Origin: JASHPR01 sp963833885
GTDB taxonomy: Bacteria; Actinomycetota; Actinomycetes; Streptosporangiales; Streptosporangiaceae
Direction of reading: 5' to 3'
Assembly (NCBI GenBank): GCA_963833885.1
Contig: CAWHZU010000027.1
Span: forward strand, 1-64,000
Length of the DNA: 64,000 nucleotides
Shown here: piece by piece, positions 9,122-18,321 of the stretch
Layout of the letters: every line of letters starts with the position of its first letter
Position numbering within the stretch: the stretch's first letter is position 1
The notes under the pieces: generated by a model
Told to the model about the DNA's origin: nothing
Database searches by the model: none
The model's input: the letters and a program-made list of their open reading frames with translations, nothing else
Made by a program: the position numbers and the translations under genes

Positions 9122-10337
9122 TCATACGGTAAGTAGCGCCTCGGAAGGTGACATGCGGGCGGCGCGCAACGCGGGCCATAGTCCGGCGACGGCGCCGATG
9201 AGAATAGCGGCTACGATGCCGCCAGACCCAGGCGAGTGCCGGGAATGACAACTAGCCTCGTGACTTGCTGGACGCGTAGACGGCGGTGGACACGGCACCA
9301 GCTCCAACACCGACGGCGCCGCCGATGAGGGCGAGGAGAGACGGCTTCGGAGAGGAACTGGACGCGGATGTGACCTTTGGTAGCTCCGAGAGCTCTTCGC
9401 AGACCGATCTCCGCAGCGTCGTTCGAGGACAGAGATGACCATGATGTTTGCCACCCCGACTGCCCCGACGAGCAGCGCCACCGCGACCGAGACCCAGGAA
9501 GAGGTCGTCGAAGGCACCCTGGGCATCGGCTTGAGCGACCAAGGCAGCTGAAGGCTGGCTCACGTCAACCTCGCTGGGGTTCTCCGGATTGGCGGTCGCG
9601 GCGAGCACGTTGTCGACGGCGTCCACCTGGCTGGTCACGGCGCGCACGTAGATGGTGGAGGGGAGCCCGTCGAAGCCGAGATAGTGCTCTGCGGCAGGAA
9701 ACCCGACGAGGACCGACGAGTCGATGGCGGGGACGAGAGCGGCGCGGATGCAAAATGCCGGATACGTAGCACCACATGTTGTCGAGCCAGATGCGCTCAC
9801 CGGAGAAGACCCGGTCGATGCCCAGGCGCTGGGCGGCGGCCGCACCGAGAACAGCCAGACGGGTTCTTGAGCGGTCGCGGCGTTCAGATAGCTGCCTTCA
9901 GCCACGCTGGTACCCACGGTGAGCAGCAGACCGAGGCTGGCGGCCTCGATAGAGAGGGCGTTGGTGTCGATGGTGGGGATGAGAGGGCTGCGGTACACAT
10001 TGCCGCTGACGGAGCCGGTCTCCTGGACCTGGGTGACCGGGCCGATGCGCGCGATCATGGACGGAGCCGCCCCGGGCAGCTCGGCGGTCTGACCGAAGAG
10101 GTTCTGGCCGTTCTGGACGACGAGCAGGTTTGTGCCCAGCGGAGAGATCTCGTTCAGCAACCCGGCCTGGGCGGACGACGAGAGACCGAGCACGGCCACG
10201 ATGGCGGCGACGCCGATGGCGATCCCGAGCGCGGAGAGACCGGCTCGCAGCTTTCGGGTGCGCAGACCCACGGCGGAGAGACGGGCAAAGTCTGACAGCC
10301 GCAGCTTTCTCGCACCCAGCGACTCCGTAGTGATCAT
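9122..10337 (-). pseudogene. MacB/FtsX-type ABC permease, multiply frameshifted
   Basis: The N-terminal part is recognisable from the ATG at 10337 (MITTESLGARKLRLSDFARL) through a first membrane segment (LSALGIAIGVAAIVAVLGLS) and the periplasmic MacB-like core (GTNLLVVQNGQ). Reading then jumps frame near 9840, again near 9770, near 9500 and near 9400. Fragments such as VGAVGVANIMVISVLERR and IGAVAGLWPALRAARMSP belong to the C-terminal FtsX domain and end at the stop at 9122. Intact relatives export peptides or drugs, or signal to envelope hydrolases, with a partner ATPase. The gene lies downstream of that ATPase. As read here it cannot encode a working protein. Confidence 0.8.
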
Positions 10338-11067
10338 GACTCTGACGTACTCCTGAGACGTCTGCACTGTCGGAGACGATGAGACCGTCGAGCATGTCGA
10401 TCTGGCGGGACATGCGCTCCGCGATATTCTGATCGTGGGTGACGACCACGATGGTGACGCCTGAGCGATGCAGCTCGTGGAACAGTCCCAAGATGGACTG
10501 ACCGGTGGCCTGGTCGAGGTTCCCGGTGGGCTCATCGGCCAGCACGATGGCTGGTTGGCCGATGAGCGGCTCGGGCGATGGCGACGCGCTGGCGCTGCCC
10601 ACCGGACAGCTGCGTCGGGCGAGCTGGGAACGCTCGGCCACCCCAACCAGTTCTAGGGCGTCGAGAGCTTGAGCTCGCCGTTCGGCCAGAGGGACTCCGG
10701 CGTAGAGGAGCCCGTCGGCCACATTGTCAAAGACGCTCTGGTGCTCGGACAAGAAGAACTGCTGGAACACGAATCCGATCCGGGTGGCCGCAGTGCCGCG
10801 AGCTGACGGTCGCTCAGCTTGCCCACGTCCAGTCCGTTGACGCGCACGCTGCCGGTGGTGGGCCGGTCCAGGCTGCCCATGAGCTGCAGCAAGGTGGTCT
10901 TCCCCGATCCTGATGGTCCCACGATGGCGACGAGCTCACCTCGGCTGACGGCGAAGCTCACGCCTCGAAGGGCGGTCACTGGCGGTTCGCTCGGGTAGCA
11001 CCTTGGTTACCTGGCTCCACTTCGAGCACCGGCTCCCGTGCCAACGTCGAGGCGGGCGCAGCGTCAT
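10334..11067 (-). pseudogene. MacB/LolD-type ABC ATPase, frameshifted
   Basis: Walker A (IVGPSGSGKTTLLQL) is read in one frame near 10900-10945. A second frame from about 10770 gives the Q-loop region (FQQFFLSEHQSVFDNV), and Walker B with D-loop (LADEPTGNLDQATGQSILGL) and the H-loop (VVVTHDQNIAERM) follow near 10400-10550. The signature motif around 10590 is broken by a frameshift, and the N-terminus near 11040 by another. It would energise the permease just downstream, with an overlapping ATGA-type junction near 10335. The start is placed at the ATG at 11067 because the residues after it, once corrected, resemble other ATPases of this module. Confidence 0.8.
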
Positions 11068-11098
11068 CGACTGCGTCCCTGGGTATGCGTGGTCAGGT

Positions 11099-12248
11099 TC
11101 ATATGGCCGGAACCACTACTCGCTGGCCAGCGCTCAGGCCCGGGCCGCTGACCTGGACCAGTCCGTCGACATCGTCGAAGATCCCCAGGGACACGGGGAC
11201 CAGCTGGCGGATGCCGTCGCCCCCTGCGACCTCCACCGCGTAGCCACCTCCGGAGAGAGCAAGCAGGGCGTCAACGGGCACGACCAAGACGTTGCGCACG
11301 GCACCGGTGGTGATCGACACCTCCACTGGGGCCTGGTCCCAGCTGCCGGTCGCAGCCGGGTCGGTCGGTTTCACCAGCACGGTGATGATCGGTACCCGCC
11401 GGAGCTGCTGGCGCTCGGCGTAGTGGCGACTGTCCCGACTGAAGTAGATCACTCCGGGAGTGATCTGGTTGTTGGGCAACGTGATGGCCACGTGGTCACC
11501 GACCGCGACTTCGGACTGCTGATCGGCGTCGAGGGGGATGCTGATCTGGCGGACCGTTGACGTTGCCGACATCACCGGCTGTCCCGCCTGAGCGGTAGCG
11601 CCTAGGAAGAGCTGAGACTGTAGTGACTCGTGCGGCGGTGGGCAGGAAGACCGCCTGCCCCAAGGCCAAGGTGCCGTTCTGGGTGACACCGAGCGCGGCC
11701 TGGAGCCTCTCCACCCCGACCGTGGTCCAGTAGCCGAACTCGTCTGAGAGGGACTCAGCTCTGCGCTAGTCGCATAACCGAGGGTCACCAGGTCGGCGTT
11801 GAGTTCCTCGACGTCAGGACCAGTCACATCTGATGCCCAGGTGCCCTCGGAGAGACTGCGGTACGCCGGCGTCGATCCATACAGCAAGACGACGGGCTGC
11901 CCGCTCACCTGGTAGAGCACCTGGCCTTGAGACACTACCTGCCCTATCGGCGGCAACGACAGTGACTGTGCCCTGGGCCTGATTGACCACGCGTGTAGCT
12001 GCCGGCATAGCCCAAGGTCGCATCCACCTGGGTCTGCGCGGCCAGGCCCTCACGAGTCACCGCAATCAGCGAGGTCGGGTCGGCGTTGTCTCCACCTCCC
12101 GCCTTCGGGTGGCTCGACCTGGTGAGTTGATCCGTGGTCCCGAGAGCTACCACGGCAACAGCTACGGCTGCGGCAGCACCGATCAGCCATCGACGGCGGT
12201 GCGGCCTGCCGGGCCCTCGCGAACCGTTGTCGGCGCGACAGTGGTCAC
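11099..12248 (-). pseudogene. Periplasmic adaptor (membrane fusion) protein with peptidoglycan-binding-like segment, frameshifted
   Basis: The N-terminus has a membrane anchor (RRRWLIGAAAAVAVAVVALG) in one frame. The middle continues in others: VVNQAQGTVTVVAADRAG, then IGQVVSQGQVLYQVSGQPVV and the GPDVEELNADLVTLGY peptidoglycan-binding-like stretch. The C-terminal barrel (GAVRNVLVVPVDALLAL, ending in QRVVVPAI) is intact to the stop at 11099. At least four frame changes are needed to join them. Actinobacterial relatives link MacB-like permeases to the cell wall. The GTG at 12248 overlaps the stop of the upstream lipoprotein gene, which shows the original operon structure. Confidence 0.75.
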
Positions 12249-12951
12249 TGTCCTCCGCTCCCGCTCCCCTGCCCGGCTGCCGACGGAGGGCTCAGGTTGT
12301 TCTCGTTCGTGTTGAAGCCGGTGTCCAGGCTCTGGCACGCTTTCTCAGCTCTAGAACCCGGCCGAGTTGGGGTCTAGATCACCGCTCCCTTCATTGATAG
12401 TGAGCGTGCTCTGGCCATTGGGGTCGGGAAAATCACCGATTCCATGGGAGCGGATGCACTGCGAGTAACTGAGCTCTTTGCCGTTAGCCGCAGCTTCCTG
12501 AGCGAGAGTCAGATTCTCGCCGGGACTACCGACTTGCAAGCGGCCTGAGCCGCCTGGTTCTGCGGAGAGTAGGGATTGAGATCGCTGCCCGGCCGGACAC
12601 GGATCGTCACGCTGCCGTTGCCTGAAGGGTCGGGATAATCGGCGATTCCTTGGGAACGCATGCACTGCGAGTACCGGAGTGACTAAGCCTCATCCCCGAG
12701 TTTCCGCCGGTCGCCGATGACGAGGGCGTAGCCGTGCTCGTCGATCCCGCGCTCGCCACGCCGGGAGTGGCGGGACTGCCTCCGCACGCGGCGAGACCAA
12801 GAACGCCGACGACTACTATGGCTGATACAGTAAGAATTCTGAGCGGCCCGCCTCTGCGATTGCTCCCGGATGTTCTTATGGCTTCTAGATGCGCGACACC
12901 TGGCGCAACCGCGTTGTTCTTCGTCTCACGTGTCTCTGCTGATTGAGACAT
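12245..12951 (-). pseudogene. Lipoprotein of MacB-type efflux module, disrupted
   Basis: Starts MSQSAETRETKNN, with an N-terminal hydrophobic segment and lipobox (VVVGVLGLAAC, Cys near residue 57). The mature part contains a twice-repeated YSQC-(M/I)RSHGI-DFPDPNG type motif, read in two frames around 12400-12680. A stop at 12351 and a shift there interrupt the end (AEKACQSLD...). This kind of lipoprotein is regularly encoded first in actinobacterial lipoprotein/adaptor/ATPase/permease operons; its role is not established. Confidence 0.7.
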
Positions 12952-13100
12952 GTGAGCATTGGTACCTAACGGACGGTCACAGCACCGTCACTGTTGTGAC
13001 CTGGCTGTGACCGGCGGCCTGCCATCCTGTGAACCAGCGGGCCCGCGCCATGACCGCACTCAGCTGGCGTACGACATCCGACTAGGAGCAGCTAGAGACG

Positions 13101-13762
13101 ATGAGAGTGCTGATAGTCGAAGACCACGAGCGGTTGGCCAGAGCCCTCGCCGTCGGCTTGCGCCGCACGGAATGACCGTGGATGTGACCCTCGACGGCGA
13201 TGATGCCCTCACTCGCCTCGGGGTCAGCCTCTATGACGTCGTGGTGCTGGACCGAGACCTGCCCGGCGTCCACGGGGACGACATCTGCCGCACTCTGGCG
13301 GCCGACTGATCGCCGAGCCGGGTGCTGATGCTCACGGCCGCGAGCTCGGTCAAAGACCGCGTCGAAGGCCTCGGACTGGGTGCGGATGACTACCTCCCCT
13401 AGCCGTTCGATTTCACTGAGCTGCTGGCTCGCGTTCAGGCCCTGGGACGACGTCCCGGTGCGCCGCCGCCCGAACGCCTCGCATTCACGTTGACCTCGCC
13501 GTGCACCAGCTCGCCGCACTGCCACCCGCGACGGACGGCGCCTGGCCCTCAGCCCCAAGGAGTTCGCCGTACTGGATGCCTCCTGGCCGCCGAAGGTAAG
13601 ACCGGTCTCGGCCGAGGTACTGCTCGAACGGGTGTGAGACCAGGCAGTCGACCCGTTCACCACCACTGTCAAAGCCACCATCAACCGGCTCGGGCGAAAC
13701 TCGGAGAGCCGCCCCTCATCGAGACCGTCCGCGAGAGCGGCTACCGCATCGGAGAGTCGTGA
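13101..13762 (+). pseudogene. OmpR/PhoB-type response regulator, disrupted
   Basis: MRVLIVEDHERLARALAVGL opens the receiver domain. After a one-base shift near 13165 it continues with the phosphoacceptor segment VVVLDRDLPGVHGDDICR. Three in-frame nonsense codons then appear where the family has sense residues: TGA near 13308, TAG in place of the Lys of the LP-K-PF motif near 13400, and TGA in place of the Trp of RV-W-DQ near 13636. The winged-helix end (ATINRLRAKLGEPPLIETVR with corrections, then GYRIGES) is recognisable. It is divergent from the transporter operon and overlaps the kinase start. Because substitutions as well as indels are present, the damage is not only indel noise. Confidence 0.8.
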
Positions 13763-14990
13763 TGCACGTACGTCGGCCGTCGGCCTGCACCCCCTCCCGG
13801 CTGCGCCTACTCCGGCGTACCTCCCGGCTGAGGCTCACGGCCCTGTTCGGCGGATTTTTCCTCCTCTCCGGCGCGGCTGTGCTGACCATCACCTACCTGC
13901 TCACGCGGTCGGCGGACACGCCGAAAAACTCCCATTCGTCGGCCACGTAATCCGAGTAATCCCGCACTCGGCGACCGGCGAGCTGGGTCAGCTCCAGGCC
14001 GCGGTAGCACCCCAGACCGCCCAGGATCTCTACCACCTGCTGATCCGGTCCGCCCTAGCGCTGGTCATCATGGCCGTGCTCGCCTTTATTCTCAGATGGC
14101 TCATGGCTGGCCGGGTACTGCGGCCTCTCAGCACCATCACTGCCACCGCCCGGAGGATCTCGGCCACCCAGCTGAGCGAGCGCCTGTACCTTCAGGTACT
14201 CCACGATGAATTCATAGATCTCGGCGACACCCTCGATGACCTATTCGGGCGACTCGAGGCGTCCTTTGAGTCTCAGCGGTATTTCGTCGCCAACGCCGCT
14301 CACGAACTGCGCACTCCCCTGATGGCGGAGCGCACCCTGCTCTACGTCGAGCTCGACGACCCGATGACGACCGCCGATGTGTGGCGATCCACCAGCGAGG
14401 TAGTTCTTGCTTCCAACGCCGAGCAGGAGCGCCTTATCGAAGCGTTGCTGACCCTGGCCAGCAGCCAGGGCAGTATTGATCACCGCGAACCCGTTGAGCT
14501 GCCTGTCGTCGCCAGCGGTCTCCTCTCGGCCCCCCGTCCCGAGATCGACAGCCTGGGACTGCTCGTCGAGGCCACGCTGCAGACCGCCACCATCGACGGT
14601 AACCCGCTTCTCATAGAACGGCTGACGGCCAACCTCATCGATAACGCCGTGCGCTACAACGTGGCTGTCGGGCGCCTCGAGATCTCATCCGGGACTCAGG
14701 CCTGCCGCGCCGTCCTTTCCGTAGCCAACAGCGGGTCGGTCATTCCGCCACCCGTAGTCGACCGCCTGTTTCAGCCCTTCCAGCGGCTCGATGCGCGACG
14801 CACCCGGAGTAACGACGGCCACACTGTGCCTGTCTATCGTCCAGGCCATCGCTGGCGTCCATGGCGCCATCGTTGCCGCGCAGGCTCCGCACGCGGCGGC
14901 CTCATCATCTATGTCACCTTCCCCCCCGCCGCCCGCCCGAGGCCGGCCCCGGATGAGCGTCAGGACTCATTGGCCGCGCGCGGGACGTAA
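13762..14990 (+). pseudogene. Sensor histidine kinase, disrupted
   Basis: The first 60 codons give a membrane segment (ALFGGFFLLSGAAVLTITYL), then a stop near 13950. A second frame from about 13980 carries the second membrane helix (ALALVIMAVLAFILRWLMAG), HAMP linker (GRVLRPLSTITATARRIS), the H-box (ANAAHELRTPL, phosphoaccepting His) and the N-box (TANLIDNAVRYN). A final shift near 14825 breaks the G2 region, where a third frame reads LSIVQAIAGVHGAIV. It partners with the response regulator just upstream; together they probably once controlled the divergent efflux operon. As written it is non-functional. Confidence 0.8.
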
Positions 14991-15525
14991 TCCACCTCGC
15001 ACCCGCGCATCACTAGTGACACCTACTTCGCCTCCACCGCTGCCGCGGTCTCTCGAAACTCGCGCTCGCCGCCTCTAGGGCTCCACAAGCCGCGCATCCC
15101 ACTGCGCCCCCCACTTCCACCATCCCCTCCCTCTCCGTCTCATACATCTCCTCCTCCCTCATCACATCCCCAACCTCTGCTCCCCCCCCCACTCTCCTTC
15201 CCCCCACCACCGCCTCCCACCCGCCCCCCACCCCGATCACCCATTCCATGCCCATTCACGCCGCTGCCACCCACCCTCTGTCGCCTCGAGCCTCCACCGC
15301 AACGAACCGCCAACTAGCATGAAGAACCCCTTCCGCCTCTCCAACAACCAAGCCTCTGACTGCACACTAGTAGCAAGATAACTGAGACATGATATAAAAA
15401 AAAAGAAGGTCCGCCTGTGAGCCCAACGGGGCCGTCGCGGACATCAGGGTGAAACTCAATGCTGTCCCGGCGAGGGATCCCGACCAACAACGCCCTACCC
15501 GGCACCAGCAGGCTCGCAAACTGGC
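14991..15525. other. Pyrimidine-rich tract and gene-free spacer
   Basis: From about 15050 to 15260 the plus strand is almost only C and T with poly-C runs (around 15181-15190), the strand mirror of the purine tract at 6517-9121. The remaining bases to 15525 include an A-run near 15395 and no gene that I can support. Confidence 0.6.
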
Positions 15526-16803
15526 TCAGCCAGAGCGGGCCGGTCGGCTCTTTGTCAGGGCTCGGGCCCGCTCATCCTCGGCATGCTCAAATGCCGGCTC
15601 CATGGCGTCTAGGTCCCGTTGCAGTAGCCCATGGGACTTCGCGACGATGCGCCACCGTGCGGCCGCTCGTGTGACCTGAGCCAGGATTTCGAGTGCATCA
15701 CTGGCATCCAGCCGGAAGTAGGGAGCGATCCTTATGAGGGTGTCCACGCTCGCACGCGTGTCTGTGTAGTCGACAGCGGTGCTGAGGTCCTTCGAGCCGG
15801 GGTGTGGGTTGGGGTTCAGGTCAAACGCCGGCGAGAGCATCCACGAATCGCCGCGCTCGTGTAGGAACCCATGGTTACGCAGGTGATCATCGGTGTTAGA
15901 GATCAGGATCGAGAAAGCTATCCGGCGCCATAGCTGGCGCAACTCCGCTGTTGCCGCCGTGGACCGTTCCTCAATTACTTCCGCGATCTCAAGGTAGCTC
16001 CGCTGGTCGCCGTCGCTGGCCTCGAGCATCGTCATCGCGCTGGCGTAGCCGATACGGACTGTTCCTCGGCGATCGAAGCGGTCGACGACAAGCACGTTCC
16101 GGTCCCCGATACGAATCAATTGAGAGTCGGGAACCGTCACCCCCGCATCTCGCGCAAGGTCAAGGGCCACTTTTTCCCATGCCATCACGTTCCAGGTGTC
16201 CGAGCTTGCGCTGGGGAACTTGGCAATCGCCACACGGCCCGCAGCATCCAGGACATGTGCCTTGGGACGTGCGCCACCCAGGGAACTGCCGGCCCGCAGT
16301 AGCCGCTTGAGGTCTTCGTAGTTGGCGGTATCCCCCTCGGCGCGTGCTGCTATTTCAAGCAGCACCGGAAGATCCGTCAGGGCGGGGACCCCCGACTCCT
16401 CGGTCGCGAGGAAAGGGCCTTGTTCGTCGAGCCGGAACCGTAGCGCTCCCTGGCGCAGGTCGTCTCGGACGCCGAGCAGCAGATCGACCTCGCTCATCGG
16501 GCGCGGGGCCACTGCCGCAGCTTTAGCTCGGGCCCGCTCGGCGCGCTGGATCAGCGTCCGTCCCCACCGGTCTGGCAAACTGTCCCCGAACGCGCCGAAC
16601 AGCGCACGGCCTACGGGTGTCTGCAGCGTGCCAGTGACCAGGGGCAGTGCTGGGTCCAAGGCGTAGGCGTCTGGGTCGGCCAGGTATCTGTCGTTGTAGA
16701 CGAAGCTGGCTGACTCGACCCCCCGGCGGTGGTGGGGATACATCCGGCCGGCCAGAACGTTCCTCTCGCCGACCGCGACATAGACTTCGACATCGTCGCT
16801 CAT
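15526..16803 (-). CDS. hipA: HipA-family serine/threonine kinase toxin
   Basis: 425 residues, the usual HipA length. The N-terminal couple-HipA domain is followed by the kinase core. GGARPKAHVLD (about 175-185) forms the P-loop-like lid, VAIAKFPS carries the ATP-binding Lys, ISNTDDHLRNHGF (about 300) is the catalytic loop, and LSPAFDLNP supplies the metal-binding Asp. All key residues are present, so an active kinase is expected. Characterised homologues phosphorylate glutamyl-tRNA synthetase and induce dormancy; the target here is inferred only. The ATG overlaps the stop of the upstream hipB by four bases, the standard antitoxin-first order. The reading frame is clean, unlike the neighbouring module in the island. 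Confidence 0.93.
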   Translation of the reverse strand: MSDDVEVYVAVGERNVLAGRMYPHHRRGVESASFVYNDRYLADPDAYALDPALPLVTGTLQTPVGRALFGAFGDSLPDRWGRTLIQRAERARAKAAAVAPRPMSEVDLLLGVRDDLRQGALRFRLDEQGPFLATEESGVPALTDLPVLLEIAARAEGDTANYEDLKRLLRAGSSLGGARPKAHVLDAAGRVAIAKFPSASSDTWNVMAWEKVALDLARDAGVTVPDSQLIRIGDRNVLVVDRFDRRGTVRIGYASAMTMLEASDGDQRSYLEIAEVIEERSTAATAELRQLWRRIAFSILISNTDDHLRNHGFLHERGDSWMLSPAFDLNPNPHPGSKDLSTAVDYTDTRASVDTLIRIAPYFRLDASDALEILAQVTRAAARWRIVAKSHGLLQRDLDAMEPAFEHAEDERARALTKSRPARSG

Positions 16804-17120
16804 GGTCTTCGCCCCGGCCTCGGCGGGCGCACCCGCTCAGGCAGCGCCTCCTCAGACCGCAAACGACCCTCGTCGGTCGCATACGGATCGAGCGCCGCCA
16901 CCAGCGAGTCAAGCACCCCCAGCGCCCGGGCCACCCGCAGCACGGTTTCCATGCTGGCACCTTCACCGTTCTCCAGCCGCATGACGGTATGACGCGAAAT
17001 CCCGGCCCGGTCCGCGACCTGAGAGGCCGTCAGCCGCCGCAGTCGCCGCCATATAGCGAGGTCCTCGCCAATGCGCCGCTGGCCGTTGGCCACCGCGACC
17101 GGCGTCCTCGACACCGCCAT
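16800..17120 (-). CDS. hipB: HipB-like XRE-family antitoxin/repressor
   Basis: 106 residues. A helix-turn-helix of the XRE type spans about residues 20-70 (LRRLTASQVADRAGISRHTV, then MRLENGEGASMETVLRVARA), followed by a Pro/Arg-rich tail that could contact HipA. The start at 17120 has GGGAG 5 bases upstream; a TTG codon at 17132 is less likely. HipB proteins neutralise HipA and repress the operon by binding palindromes; an inverted repeat lies directly upstream (17142-17170). Confidence 0.9.
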   Translation of the reverse strand: MAVSRTPVAVANGQRRIGEDLAIWRRLRRLTASQVADRAGISRHTVMRLENGEGASMETVLRVARALGVLDSLVAALDPYATDEGRLRSEEALPERVRPPRPGRRP

Positions 17121-17141
17121 GGCAACTCCCAAGGTCAGTTT

Positions 17142-17178
17142 CTGCTACCTTATAGGACTCAGAGTAGCAGGGTTACAA
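17142..17178 (-). promoter_or_regulatory. hipBA promoter with overlapping operator
   Basis: Inverted repeat CTGCTAC (17142-17148) and GTAGCAG (17164-17170), separated by 15 bases. On the minus strand a TTGTAA (-35, 17178-17173), 18-base spacer and TATAAG (-10, 17154-17149) overlap it, so a bound repressor would block polymerase. Distance to the hipB ATG is about 22 bases. Confidence 0.55.
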
Positions 17179-17207
17179 CATTATATAAGTGGTCTGACTG
17201 GCAGGCC

Positions 17208-17430
17208 TCAGTCTGGCTGTGCGGGCAGGGCGCTGGCGAGCTGGCTGCGTGAGCTGATGCCGAGTACGGCGAACGCCTTTCGCAGGTGGTAGGCGACGGT
17301 CGCCGGGCTGATGAACAGCTGCGCGGCGATCTCGGCGTTCGAGGCACCCTGGCCGGCCAGGCGGGCGATATGCGCTTCTCGCGCGGTCAGGGCATTTCGC
17401 GTCTGCGCGGCTGCGGCGCCTGCCGGCCGA
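17208..17430 (-). pseudogene. LuxR-type HTH C-terminal remnant
   Basis: A minus-strand frame reads ALTAREAHIARLAGQGASNA, then EIAAQLFISPATVAYHLRKA and FAVLGISSRSQLASAL before a stop at 17208. This is a clear LuxR/GerE DNA-binding domain with all four helices. Upstream of about 17430 the frame runs into the start of the oppositely oriented aquaporin, so the sensory or ATPase N-terminal part of the regulator is missing. The break point suggests a recombination or deletion joint. Confidence 0.75.
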
Positions 17431-17440
17431 ATTCATCGGA

Positions 17441-18121
17441 ATGGCCGGGCTGACGTTCATCCTGTCCGGAGGCGCGGCCGTCCTCGTCCGGTACGGAGGC
17501 CAAAACCTGCAACCGTGGCAGACAGTACTGGTGTTGTCCGCCATCTCAGCGCTCTGGCTCGTGGTAGCCGTCTACTTCCTCGGCGACATCTCGGCCCACT
17601 TCAACCCGGCCACAACCCTGGCTTTCGCGCTGCGGCGGGACATGGGCTGGATCATGGCCATCGTCTACTGGATCGTCCAGTTCACGGCGGCCGCCTGCGG
17701 CTCGCTCCTGGCCCGGGCATTCTTCGGCCCGGCGGGGAACCTGGCCGCCACCGTGCCCAAGCCCGGCCAGTCCTGGCAGGCCGCCAGCCTCGAGGCCATC
17801 ATCAATTTCGGCCTAGTGCTCATGATCCTCAACCTGGCCAACGGGCCGAAGCTCAACGGGCCTTTCATATCGCTCGCCGTCGACGCCTACATCATGGCCT
17901 GGGGCACCATGGGCGGACCCTTCGACGGCGCCTCGATGAACCCCGCACGCAGCTTCGGACCTGACCTCGCCCTGGGCAACCTGTCCACCTGGTGGTTGTA
18001 CCTGATCGGACCCATGGCCGACGCCGTGATCGCCGTCGGCGTTGCGCATGTACTGCGCGGTCCCGCCAAAGCCCAGGAAGCCAGCGCCGCCCAGGGAACG
18101 CCGATCGACCGAGGCGCCTGA
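17441..18121 (+). CDS. Aquaporin/glycerol facilitator family channel, probably 5'-truncated
   Basis: 226 residues from the first Met. Both pore motifs are present: HFNPATTLAFAL near residue 55 and SMNPARSFGPDL near 165. There are six hydrophobic segments. The family's first helix normally begins with a conserved Ala-Glu-Phe; here codons for PAEFIG lie just upstream of the ATG (17429-17440) but no start codon precedes them in frame, and the LuxR remnant abuts there. The protein would therefore lack its proper N-terminus. It would conduct water or small polyols across the membrane if intact. It is the last gene before the tRNA boundary. Confidence 0.8.
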   Translation: MAGLTFILSGGAAVLVRYGGQNLQPWQTVLVLSAISALWLVVAVYFLGDISAHFNPATTLAFALRRDMGWIMAIVYWIVQFTAAACGSLLARAFFGPAGNLAATVPKPGQSWQAASLEAIINFGLVLMILNLANGPKLNGPFISLAVDAYIMAWGTMGGPFDGASMNPARSFGPDLALGNLSTWWLYLIGPMADAVIAVGVAHVLRGPAKAQEASAAQGTPIDRGA

Positions 18122-18271
18122 ACCCAGGCAAATGCCGGTTGGGCCCGATGCTCGACGGCGCCTGGGAATCCGGCTCAATCCGATGCCGTTTCATGCCCCT
18201 CGTTGGCGCAACGGGCCGTGCTCGTGGTTGGCGCGGGGTCCTGTCCGCCAACGAGCCGCCAACGGATGATC

Positions 18272-18305
18272 AAAAGGCCTGACCACCGTCTCCGGTGATC
18301 AGGCC
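18272..18305 (-). terminator. Rho-independent terminator of tRNA-fMet
   Basis: Hairpin arms ggcctgaccaccg (18276-18288) and cggtgatcaggcc (18293-18305) with a tctc loop and one mismatch, followed on the minus strand by TTTT. It lies 16 bases after the tRNA 3' end. Confidence 0.8.
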
Positions 18306-18321
18306 CTGACCTGCACTTACT

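Larger units (their letters stand above)
6517..18285. mobile_element. Putative tRNA-fMet-integrated genomic island (~11.8 kb)
   Basis: Bounded by direct repeats of the tRNA-fMet 3' half. The 3' end of the intact tRNA (18322-18398, minus) points into the island, as expected for integration. Contents differ sharply from the surroundings: a low-GC purine tract, a decayed ABC/two-component module, a pyrimidine tract, HipBA, a LuxR remnant and a truncated aquaporin. No integrase, excisionase, relaxase or phage gene is visible, so it would be a remnant or a non-autonomous element. An alternative is a misjoined or poor-quality assembly between the two repeats. Confidence 0.6.

Noticed and set aside
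6517..18285. Integrase, relaxase or transposase in the island
   Set aside because: I looked for Tyr-recombinase RHxxR motifs, Ser-recombinase and DDE patterns in recognisable frames and found none; a highly decayed one within 6517-9121 cannot be excluded.
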